DNA of 64,000 nucleotides. It comes from Janthinobacterium fluminis. Its GTDB lineage: Bacteria; Pseudomonadota; Gammaproteobacteria; Burkholderiales; Burkholderiaceae_D. The stretch covers positions 1,054,001-1,118,000 of the forward strand of contig NZ_JAQQXR010000001.1 of assembly GCF_028595325.1 (NCBI RefSeq), given 5' to 3'. Position 1 is the first letter of the stretch, and every line of letters starts with the position of its first letter. Made by a program: the position numbers and the translations under genes. The notes under the pieces were generated by a model. That model did not search any database, was not told the origin of the DNA, and saw only the letters and a list, made by a program, of their open reading frames with translations. Positions 57,010 to 64,000 of the stretch are shown piece by piece.

Positions 57010-57028
57010 CAATAAGTATTGAACTATA
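57010..57028 (-). promoter_or_regulatory. ars promoter and ArsR operator
   Basis: On the minus strand TATAGT (57028-57023) is a likely -10, followed by the inverted repeat CAATA-CT-TATTG (57021-57010), 20 bp before the arsR ATG. The repeat has the form of an ArsR/SmtB operator and would block the promoter. Confidence 0.55.
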
Positions 57029-57273
57029 CTACCCCATAAGCTACGATATTTCAAATAATATGGAATTAATTTGGCGGTTTCAGAGTTGCAATTACGGAAT
57101 GCGACATGCCTGACGGCTATTTCAAACGTTACAAAGCGGCCCGCGGATGGTAAGGTATCAGTCTCAGCCGCGAACGCGGCGGAACGGCCGCGCGCCCGAG
57201 AGAAATTTGTTATTCCATTAGTCCACAATACAGCAAAGATACACATGTTTGAGATGCTTCGGCCGCCCGTGTC

Positions 57274-60200
57274 ATGAGAGTCGACACCTTGCTCAAGTTG
57301 CGGAAACTCTTCGCCGTGCTGGTCGCGGCCGTGCTCACCGTGCTGCTGGTCGTATCCGCCTTTGTGTTCCACACCCTGCACCAAAGCAAGCTGCGTTACT
57401 ATGCGAACGCCGAGGAAACCTCGCGCAATCTGGCCATTTCGTTGGAAAACTTCCTGCATTCGCACTTCCAGGAAGTCGAATTGACCGTGCACCGGGCCGC
57501 CGAGGAATTCCGCACGCTGCACAAGAACGGGCAGTTCAACGACGCCGACTTCAGCGCCTACCTGCGCACGCTCAAGGAGCGCGTTCCCCAGGCCCGCTCG
57601 ATACGCGGCTCGAACCGCGACGGCCTGGTGATCTACGGCGAGGAAATCGACCCGAACAAGCTGCAAAGCCTGGCCATCCGCGAGTTTTTCCAGCGCGCCC
57701 AGACCGAGCGCGAGCTCATCTTCGGCGTGCCCGTCAAATCGCGCATTTCCGGCGAATGGGTCTGGCCGCTCGTGTACGCGCTGACCATGCCCGACAGCAG
57801 CTTCGGCGGCACCGTCTACGTGAACATGAACAATTCCCGCGTCGCCGAATTGTTTGCCTCATTAAACATCGGCGCGCACGGCGTCATCACCCTGTTAGAC
57901 GACCGCCGCCGCGTGCTGCACCGCTTCCCCGATGCCAAGGGCGTGCCGGCCGGCAGCGCCGTGCGCCTGTCGCCGGAAACCATGGCCATCATCGCCAAGG
58001 CGACGCGGCGCGCCACGTATTCGGCCGAAAGCGGGCTCGACGGAGAACGGCGCATCTACAGCATCGAAAAAATCGGTGCCTATCCCGTGTATGTCCTGGT
58101 CGGCCTGTCCGACCAGGACGTGCTGGCGCCGTGGTGGGGCGAGGCGCGCAACGCCGGCATCTTCCTCGCCAGCCTGGTCGCGCTGGCGGCCGCGCTGCTG
58201 CTGGGCGTGCGCCTCTCGCTGCAAAAGCAATACCAGGCGCTCGAACAACTGGTGGAAAAGGACCACGCGCTGCAAGGTTCGTTGGCGGCGCTCACCGAGT
58301 CCGAGTCGCGCTGGCGCTCGCTCACCGAGGGCTTGCCGCAAATGGTGTGGACGCGCACGCCGTCGCTGCGCTTCGACTTCCTCAGCCACCACTGGTTCGA
58401 CTACACCGGCCATCCGCCCGACGGCGCGCTGGCCGGCGGCGACTGGAGCGGCGTGATCCACCCGGACGACCGCGAAAAGATCGACGCCGCCTGGAAAGTC
58501 GCCTATGCCGGCGGCCTGCCGTTCCGCTGCGACTGCCGCCTGCGCCGCCACGACGGCGCCTGGCGCATGTTCGACAACCACGGCTTGCCGCAGAAGGACA
58601 TCGACGGCAACGTCATCTGCTGGGTCGGCGGCAGCACCGACATCACCGAGGCGCGCGAGGCCCACGACGCCTTGCTCGTCGCTAAGGAGCAGGCGCTCAA
58701 CGCGGGCCGGGCGAAATCGGAATTCGTCGCCAATATGAGCCACGAAATCCGCTCGCCGATGAACGCCGTGCTGGGCATGTTGCAACTGTTGCAGCAAACC
58801 CGCATGGACGGCCGCCAGCGCGACTACGCCGCCAAGGCCGAATCGGCGGCGCGCTCGCTGCTGGGACTGCTCAACGACATCCTCGACTTTTCCAAGGTCG
58901 AGGCGGGCAAACTGGCGCTCGATCCGCACCCGTTCAGCCTCGACAAGCTGCTGCGCGACCTGGCGGTGGTGCTGTCGGCCAATGTCGGCGCCAAGGACAT
59001 CGAAATCCTCTTCCACATCGACCCCGCGCTGCCCGACTGGATGGTGGGCGACGGGCTGCGCCTGCAGCAGATCTTGCTGAACCTGGCGGGCAACGCCATC
59101 AAATTCACCGAGCACGGCGAAGTCCTGCTGCAAGTGCAACTGCTGGCGCACAGCGACACCAGCCTGAACATCGCGTTCACGCTGCGCGACACCGGCATCG
59201 GCATCTCTGCGGCCCACTGCCAGCGCATCTTCGACGGCTTTTCCCAGGCCGAGGCGTCGACGGCGCGGCGCTACGGCGGCACCGGGCTGGGCCTGGCCAT
59301 CAGCCAACGCCTGGTGCATCTGATGGGCGGCACGCTGCGCGTCGACAGCGAACTGGGGCAGGGCAGCGCCTTCACCTTCAACATCGAACTGCAACGCGCC
59401 GACGCCCCGCCGGCCGAGGAGTCGGCGCTGGCCCGCCACGCCAGGCTGCAGCGCCTGAACTGCCTGGTGGTCGACGACAACCCGACCGCGCGCATGGTGC
59501 TGACGGAAATGGCCAGCTCCTTCGGCTGGCGCATCGACGCCGTCGAGGACGGCTTCGCCGCGCTGGCCGCCGTGGCCCAGGGCGGCGCCGGCCGTCCCTA
59601 CGACGTCGTCTTCATCGACTGGCGCATGCCGACGCTGGACGGCTGGGAAACCAGCCGGCAGATCCGCAAATTGACGCCGGCCGACACCACCCCGCTGATC
59701 GTCATGGTCACCGGCCACGACCGTGAAATGCTGGCGCAAAAGCAGGCCCATCTGGCGTCCGTGCTCGACGGCGTCCTGGTCAAACCGGTGACCGCCTCGA
59801 TGTTGTTCGACGCCGTCGCCGATGCCCGGCTGGGCCGGCGCCCGGCCGCCACGCTCCAGCCGGCGACGCAGCGCCGCCTGCAGGGGCTACGCCTGCTGCT
59901 GGTCGAGGACAACCCGACCAACCAGCAAGTGGCCTACGAGCTGCTGAGCCACGACGGCGCCGACGTCGACGTGGCCAGCTGCGGCCAGGCGGCCATCGAC
60001 GCCTTGCGTGGCGATGGCCCGGCGCCCGACCTGATCTTGATGGACATACAAATGCCGGACATGGACGGCTACGCGGCCACCCGGGCGATCCGCGCCGAAC
60101 TTGGCTGGCGCGCGCCGCCCATTGTCGCCATGACCGCCAACGTCATGGCGGCCGACCGCGAAGCGGCGCTGGCCGCCGGCATGGTCGACCATGTCGGCAA

Positions 60201-60666
60201 ACCCTTCGATCTGGAGCAATTGATCGAGGTCATCCTGCGCCACGGCCGGCCGGAAGGGCATGCGACGCCCGCACCGGCGGCGGCGGACCAGGCCGGCGCG
60301 GCGGCGGATGGCCTGAACGGCGCCGCGGCGCTGGCCAGGCTGGGCGGCAACAAGGCCGTCTACCTGATCGCGCTACGCAACTTCGGCGCCGAATCGGCCA
60401 AAGCCAGCGCGCAATTGCTGGCGGCGCTGGCCGGGCAAGAGCGCGACGCGGCCCTGCCTTTGCTGCACACTTTAAAGGGGAATGCCGGCACCGTCGGCGC
60501 GGAGCACCTGGCCAGCCTGGCGGCCCAGGCGGAGCAGTCGCTGAAAGAAGCTGCGCAATCTGCCGCCTGCTGGGAGCAGATTGCCGCCGTCATCCGGGAA
60601 ATTCCGCAGGCGAGCGAGGCCGTCGACCGGCTCGCCGCGGCGATGGAGCGGGCCGGGCGGGAATAA
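57274..60666 (+). CDS. dCache-PAS-HisKA-HATPase-REC-REC-Hpt hybrid sensor kinase
   Basis: 1130 residues. Membrane helix 1 (about 11-33), periplasmic dCache-like region (about 40-285), membrane helix 2 (about 290-312), PAS (about 340-460), HisKA with MSHEIRSPMN (His490), ATPase motifs NLAGNAIKFT, DTGIGIS and GGTGLGLAIS, receiver 1 (VVFIDWRMPTLDG), receiver 2 (LILMDIQMPDMDGY) and C-terminal Hpt (LLHTLKGNAGTVGA, His1065). A complete phosphorelay in one protein, similar in layout to BarA/EvgS-type kinases. It has no dedicated response regulator beside it. The ATG at 57274 has only a weak ribosome site. Confidence 0.9.
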   Translation: MRVDTLLKLRKLFAVLVAAVLTVLLVVSAFVFHTLHQSKLRYYANAEETSRNLAISLENFLHSHFQEVELTVHRAAEEFRTLHKNGQFNDADFSAYLRTLKERVPQARSIRGSNRDGLVIYGEEIDPNKLQSLAIREFFQRAQTERELIFGVPVKSRISGEWVWPLVYALTMPDSSFGGTVYVNMNNSRVAELFASLNIGAHGVITLLDDRRRVLHRFPDAKGVPAGSAVRLSPETMAIIAKATRRATYSAESGLDGERRIYSIEKIGAYPVYVLVGLSDQDVLAPWWGEARNAGIFLASLVALAAALLLGVRLSLQKQYQALEQLVEKDHALQGSLAALTESESRWRSLTEGLPQMVWTRTPSLRFDFLSHHWFDYTGHPPDGALAGGDWSGVIHPDDREKIDAAWKVAYAGGLPFRCDCRLRRHDGAWRMFDNHGLPQKDIDGNVICWVGGSTDITEAREAHDALLVAKEQALNAGRAKSEFVANMSHEIRSPMNAVLGMLQLLQQTRMDGRQRDYAAKAESAARSLLGLLNDILDFSKVEAGKLALDPHPFSLDKLLRDLAVVLSANVGAKDIEILFHIDPALPDWMVGDGLRLQQILLNLAGNAIKFTEHGEVLLQVQLLAHSDTSLNIAFTLRDTGIGISAAHCQRIFDGFSQAEASTARRYGGTGLGLAISQRLVHLMGGTLRVDSELGQGSAFTFNIELQRADAPPAEESALARHARLQRLNCLVVDDNPTARMVLTEMASSFGWRIDAVEDGFAALAAVAQGGAGRPYDVVFIDWRMPTLDGWETSRQIRKLTPADTTPLIVMVTGHDREMLAQKQAHLASVLDGVLVKPVTASMLFDAVADARLGRRPAATLQPATQRRLQGLRLLLVEDNPTNQQVAYELLSHDGADVDVASCGQAAIDALRGDGPAPDLILMDIQMPDMDGYAATRAIRAELGWRAPPIVAMTANVMAADREAALAAGMVDHVGKPFDLEQLIEVILRHGRPEGHATPAPAAADQAGAAADGLNGAAALARLGGNKAVYLIALRNFGAESAKASAQLLAALAGQERDAALPLLHTLKGNAGTVGAEHLASLAAQAEQSLKEAAQSAACWEQIAAVIREIPQASEAVDRLAAAMERAGRE

Positions 60667-60670
60667 ACCG

Positions 60671-62479
60671 CTACATCACCGTTTCGATGCCATGGAAATT
60701 TTCATAGAAATCGAGGTCGATGCTTTGCCCCGGGGCGAAGGTGAAGGGCACGCCCAGCCACGCCTGCAACCGTTCGGCCTGCGCCGTGCTGCCGTTCCAC
60801 AGCAGCTTGCCGATCTTGCGCTTGGGCGCGGGCGTGACCGTAAACGCCAGCCGGCGGTGGCCCCGCTTCACGTCCAGCGTCAGCGCTTCCGGCTGGGCCG
60901 CGGCCCAGGCCAGCGCGGCCGGCGTGAAATTGAAGCCGTTGACGCCGGTGATGACGTCCTGCGGCGCCAGGCCGCTGCGCCCGGCCGGCGTGTCGTCGAG
61001 CACGTTATAAATCGTCGGCGCCCCGTCGTTGAGGAACATGACGCCCAACTGGTTCACCGTTTCGTGCAGCACGACAAATCCCAGTTGTTCGAGCAGCGCC
61101 TCGGTCGTCAAGCCGGCCGGGTGGCGCACGGCCGCCTCGATCAGCGTGCCCAGGCCGGCGCGCTGTCCGTTGAAATAGGCGACGGTGTCGGCGACCGTAT
61201 AACCGGCGTAACCGGGTCCGCCGCTGACGTATTCCTCGTAGAAGCCGCGGAAGGCGCTGTCGAGCGACTGCGTGGCCGAGCCCAGCCTTAGCGTGGCGTC
61301 GGCGCCGAAGGCGATCAACATGCCCTTGTCGTAATAATCGATGCAGTTGGCCGGCCGGCCCGGGTATTTCGGGCTGTGGTTCAGATAGGTCGCCAGCGAG
61401 GAGTCGGCGCCGCTGACGCGCTCGTAGGCGGGCACGGCGCGTAGGTGCTCCAGGTAGCCGACGACGGCGCTGAAGAATTGCCCGGCGCCGTAGACGCCGG
61501 CGCGGGTACAGGACAGGAACTCGTAATAGCGGGTGAAGCCCTCGGCCATCCACAAGCCGTCGCTGAAGCTGCCGCTACTCAGTTCGCGGTCCAGGTGCAT
61601 CAGCGGCGCCGGCCGCAGGCGCCGCACGTTCCAGGCGTGGAACAGCTCATGGGCGCAGACGCGCACGCCGACGGCATTCTTGTCGGCGTCGACGAAGACG
61701 TCGGGATCGAGGCCGCACATGGTGCTCGTCAAATGCTCCAACCCCCATTCATTGCTGGGATTGAGGCTGAGCACGAAAGTGTAGTCCTGGAAGGGGAAGC
61801 CGCCGAAGACCTGGTGGAAGCCGGCCGCGACGGCGGCCACGCTGTCGACGAAGGCCGGCGCCCCCTCGGCGAAGCCGACGCCGCCGTCGACGAAGGTGAA
61901 ATAGAAGGGCGTGCCGTGGACCGTGCGCTCCAGCAGCTCGTAGCGGCCCATGACGACCGGCGTGTCCAGCAGCACCTCGTAACTCGGGTAGCGCCACGTG
62001 TTGAGCCCCGTTTCCACCGCTCCGGACGGATGGTGCACGCGGCCTTGCCAGTCGGCGGGCAGGGCGTAGCCGACCGTGCAAGGCCCCAGATAGGCCGGGC
62101 TGTGCAGGTAGCGCGCGCCCATCAGCACCGCATACTCGTTGTCGACGATGCCGGAGGGCTCGCCCAGTTCGGGCGCATAGGCCCAGGCGCGGTAGCTGAC
62201 GGTGACGTCGCCGCTGCCGCCTTCGATATGGAAAGCCTGCCAGCCGTCGCGGCTCAACGCCAGCGGCGCGCCGCTGGCCGTGTCGCTGGCCCGCACGTCG
62301 AACAGGTCGCGGGCCAGCGGGGCGAAGCTGTAGTCGCCAGGCACCCAGGTGGGAATCTCCAGGCGGATCTGGCCGGTGGCGACGGCGCCGGTCAGGCGCA
62401 TGCGCACCGCCAGTTCGTGGCGCTCGGGGTGGACGGTGACGTCATAATGGACGTCGGATGAATCTGTTGTCATGCTCAT
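60671..62479 (-). CDS. M61 glycyl-aminopeptidase-type metalloprotease with PDZ domain
   Basis: 602 residues. N-terminal beta domain (LEIPTWVPGDYSFAPLARDL is typical of M61), catalytic domain with HELFHAWN (His277, Glu278, His281) and the third zinc ligand in LWMAEGFTRYYE, and a C-terminal PDZ-like domain (GRSGLAPQDVITGVNGF). No signal peptide was seen, so it may be cytoplasmic or non-classically exported. AGGAG upstream of ATG 62479. Convergent with the hybrid kinase; only four bases separate their stops. Confidence 0.9.
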   Translation of the reverse strand: MSMTTDSSDVHYDVTVHPERHELAVRMRLTGAVATGQIRLEIPTWVPGDYSFAPLARDLFDVRASDTASGAPLALSRDGWQAFHIEGGSGDVTVSYRAWAYAPELGEPSGIVDNEYAVLMGARYLHSPAYLGPCTVGYALPADWQGRVHHPSGAVETGLNTWRYPSYEVLLDTPVVMGRYELLERTVHGTPFYFTFVDGGVGFAEGAPAFVDSVAAVAAGFHQVFGGFPFQDYTFVLSLNPSNEWGLEHLTSTMCGLDPDVFVDADKNAVGVRVCAHELFHAWNVRRLRPAPLMHLDRELSSGSFSDGLWMAEGFTRYYEFLSCTRAGVYGAGQFFSAVVGYLEHLRAVPAYERVSGADSSLATYLNHSPKYPGRPANCIDYYDKGMLIAFGADATLRLGSATQSLDSAFRGFYEEYVSGGPGYAGYTVADTVAYFNGQRAGLGTLIEAAVRHPAGLTTEALLEQLGFVVLHETVNQLGVMFLNDGAPTIYNVLDDTPAGRSGLAPQDVITGVNGFNFTPAALAWAAAQPEALTLDVKRGHRRLAFTVTPAPKRKIGKLLWNGSTAQAERLQAWLGVPFTFAPGQSIDLDFYENFHGIETVM

Positions 62480-62565
62480 GGCTCGCTCCTGTGGTGGGAA
62501 AGCAAAAAAGTACCGGCGCCGTCAAGCGCGGGACGGCCCAGCCGGCCCGCCCCGCGCTTGCCGCA

Positions 62566-64000
62566 TCAGGTGACGATGGGCGGGATCGGCGCGAACATCG
62601 CGCTGTTGCCCTTGGCCGCCGCGGTCGGCTCGATTTCCAGCGCCGCCCGTATCCCCGACTCGATCGCTCCCTCTATCCAGGCGTGCCGCAGCGTGGTCCA
62701 GTCGCCGGCGAAGTGCAGATTGCCGACCGGCGGCGCGACATGCTCCTGCAACTCGCTGAGCTGGCCGGGCGCGAACATGGCCGCCTCGCCCATCGCGAAT
62801 GGGCTTTCGTCCCAGTTGACGGAAAAACCGGAGATGAAATGCTTGCGCACATAGTCGCCGTGCACCTGGGCCACGCCGTCCAGGGCGAACTGCACGCGCT
62901 GTTCGTTGTTCAGCGAACCCCAGCCGCGCGCCTCCGTCTCCCAGGTGTAACTGGCCAGTATCACGCCGGCCTGTTCGCCGAAACCGTGGCTGGGGTAGTA
63001 GATCATGCGGTTGGCCAGGTCCGTCACGGAACCGCCGCCCCAGATGTTGTCGCGGGTTTCCCAGAAGCGCTCGTCGAAGCTGAGCAAGACCTTGGCCGCC
63101 GAGTCGTAGTACAGCTCGCGTATCATCTTGCGCTTCTGCTGCGGCAGCAGCGGGCTGAAGTCGACCGTGCGCAAACAGGGCACGGGCACGGTCAGGATCA
63201 CATGGTCGGCGCTGAAGCTGCCGACGAACTGCCCGGACGACAGTTCCGCGCCCAGGCCGGGCGCGCCGTTCCAGTGCTTGTCGAAGGGGCTGAACGACAG
63301 CGTGGCGCGGGCGCCGCTGGCGGACCAGGCCACGCTGTCTATCCATTCGTTGAAGCAGACCTGCACGCCGGCCGCCTGCAGCGCGGCAATCCAGGCTTTG
63401 ACGAGGTTGTCGCTGCCGTTGCTGATTTCCCAGTACATATTGTCCGAGTTAATCAGCGACATCTCGATGAGGTTTTGCACGAAGGACAGCGAACGCCGGC
63501 TTTCCAGGTTTTGCAGCACCTCGACAAACTCAATGCCGTTTTCCGACAGCAGCGAGAATTGCTGGAAGAAGCCATTGATCGAATACTGGTCGTAGCGGGC
63601 GATGGCCTCCGGCCAGTTGGCCCGCGGCGCCGCGTTGACATAGTCCTTGACGAAGTCGGTGATGCTGGCCAGCATGGCCGGCCCGTTCATCCGCTGTTGC
63701 TGCTCGGGCAGGTCCGACAAGTCGTAACCGAGCGCCTTGGCCGGATACTCCTGGCCCAGATAGTCGCCAGTGCGCATCTTGACGCCGTTCACATAGGTCC
63801 ACGCGTGGTAAGCCTTGGCGGGCGGTTCCGGCGCCGCGTCGTCGCAGATGACCCGGTTCTGGTCCTGCGGCTTGATGCTGTCCTTCTTCACGTCCACCTG
63901 GTAAAAGAAATTCACCGGCACCGCGTACTTGCAAATATAGGTGCGCAGCATGTGGTGGATCTGCAGCGGCAAACGCATCGCCCCGGCCTCGCCATACAGC
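62566..64000 (-). CDS. flavin-dependent amine/L-amino-acid oxidase, 5' end outside window
   Basis: At least 477 residues; the frame continues past the window edge (LYGEAGAMRLPLQIHHMLR), so the FAD Rossmann N-terminus is missing. GEAGAMRLP is the amine-oxidase GELGAMRFP-like motif. C-terminal GNLHFAGDWTTLRHAWIEGAIESG is the second FAD-binding motif. Substrate cannot be read; L-amino-acid oxidases and tryptophan monooxygenase-like enzymes share these motifs. It lies upstream of the M61 gene on the same strand, 86 bases away, and may form an operon with it. Confidence 0.85.
   Translation of the reverse strand, partial: LYGEAGAMRLPLQIHHMLRTYICKYAVPVNFFYQVDVKKDSIKPQDQNRVICDDAAPEPPAKAYHAWTYVNGVKMRTGDYLGQEYPAKALGYDLSDLPEQQQRMNGPAMLASITDFVKDYVNAAPRANWPEAIARYDQYSINGFFQQFSLLSENGIEFVEVLQNLESRRSLSFVQNLIEMSLINSDNMYWEISNGSDNLVKAWIAALQAAGVQVCFNEWIDSVAWSASGARATLSFSPFDKHWNGAPGLGAELSSGQFVGSFSADHVILTVPVPCLRTVDFSPLLPQQKRKMIRELYYDSAAKVLLSFDERFWETRDNIWGGGSVTDLANRMIYYPSHGFGEQAGVILASYTWETEARGWGSLNNEQRVQFALDGVAQVHGDYVRKHFISGFSVNWDESPFAMGEAAMFAPGQLSELQEHVAPPVGNLHFAGDWTTLRHAWIEGAIESGIRAALEIEPTAAAKGNSAMFAPIPPIVT

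Overview
The window is about 64 kb of high-GC DNA. Its gene content points to a betaproteobacterium of the Oxalobacteraceae (Massilia / Duganella / Janthinobacterium type): a PrsT-like lipoprotein of the PEP-CTERM/exosortase system next to TviB/TviC sugar genes, a prkA-yeaH-spoVR block, many multi-domain c-di-GMP and hybrid kinase proteins, and a CobW/Zur pair. The genus is an inference from gene content; there is no rRNA or tRNA gene in the window.

Region 1 (1-30.4 kb, core-like). In order: a prsT fragment; tviB-tviC (nucleotide-sugar dehydrogenase and epimerase); the stress operon prkA-yeaH-spoVR on the minus strand; a NAL1/trypsin-like protease with a small companion protein; a methanethiol oxidase (mtoX) overlapping a SCO1/SenC copper chaperone; a Sel1-repeat lipoprotein; a CpdB-like nucleotidase lipoprotein; a REC-PAS-GGDEF-EAL-REC protein and an Hpt protein; a COG0523 GTPase convergent with zur, sharing three copies of one palindromic operator; two very large signalling proteins in tandem; a LysR/EamA divergent pair; and a membrane protein with DnaJ-type zinc fingers.

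Region 2 (30.6-40.35 kb, accessory DNA and transposon relics). A broken Tn3-family tnpA and a truncated tnpR flank a low-GC class-C-beta-lactamase-like serine hydrolase. A Tn21-type terminal repeat cuts into the end of a TnpT-like coiled-coil gene that lies divergent from a TnpS-like tyrosine recombinase (Tn4651-type cointegrate resolution). Beyond it are small regulator/enzyme pairs (MarR with a DUF1330 protein; TetR with a tautomerase and a VOC protein), a GFA-family gene with a C16-A7 tract, and a decayed second copy of the recombinase 3' end. A compact 1.06-kb mini-element (37545-38604) with TG...CA inverted ends, a near-perfect 6-bp target duplication and a single gene sits in this region.

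Region 3 (40356-53785). This is a 13.4-kb TniA/TniB-type transposon with 167-bp inverted ends, each with several internal motifs, and a perfect 6-bp target duplication (TGTATC). It encodes a serine resolvase, a DDE transposase that has a premature stop at codon 15, and an AAA+ ATPase. Its cargo is three large proteins: one with a Cry-delta-endotoxin-like helical region, one sphingomyelinase-like EEP phosphohydrolase with C-terminal beta domains, and one large exported M19-dipeptidase-like protein. This cargo is the most unusual content of the window.

Region 4 (53.8-64 kb). An arsR-arsB-arsC-arsH arsenic operon, a dCache hybrid histidine kinase with two receivers and an Hpt domain, an M61 glycyl-aminopeptidase-type protease, and the 3' part of a flavin amine oxidase that runs off the window.
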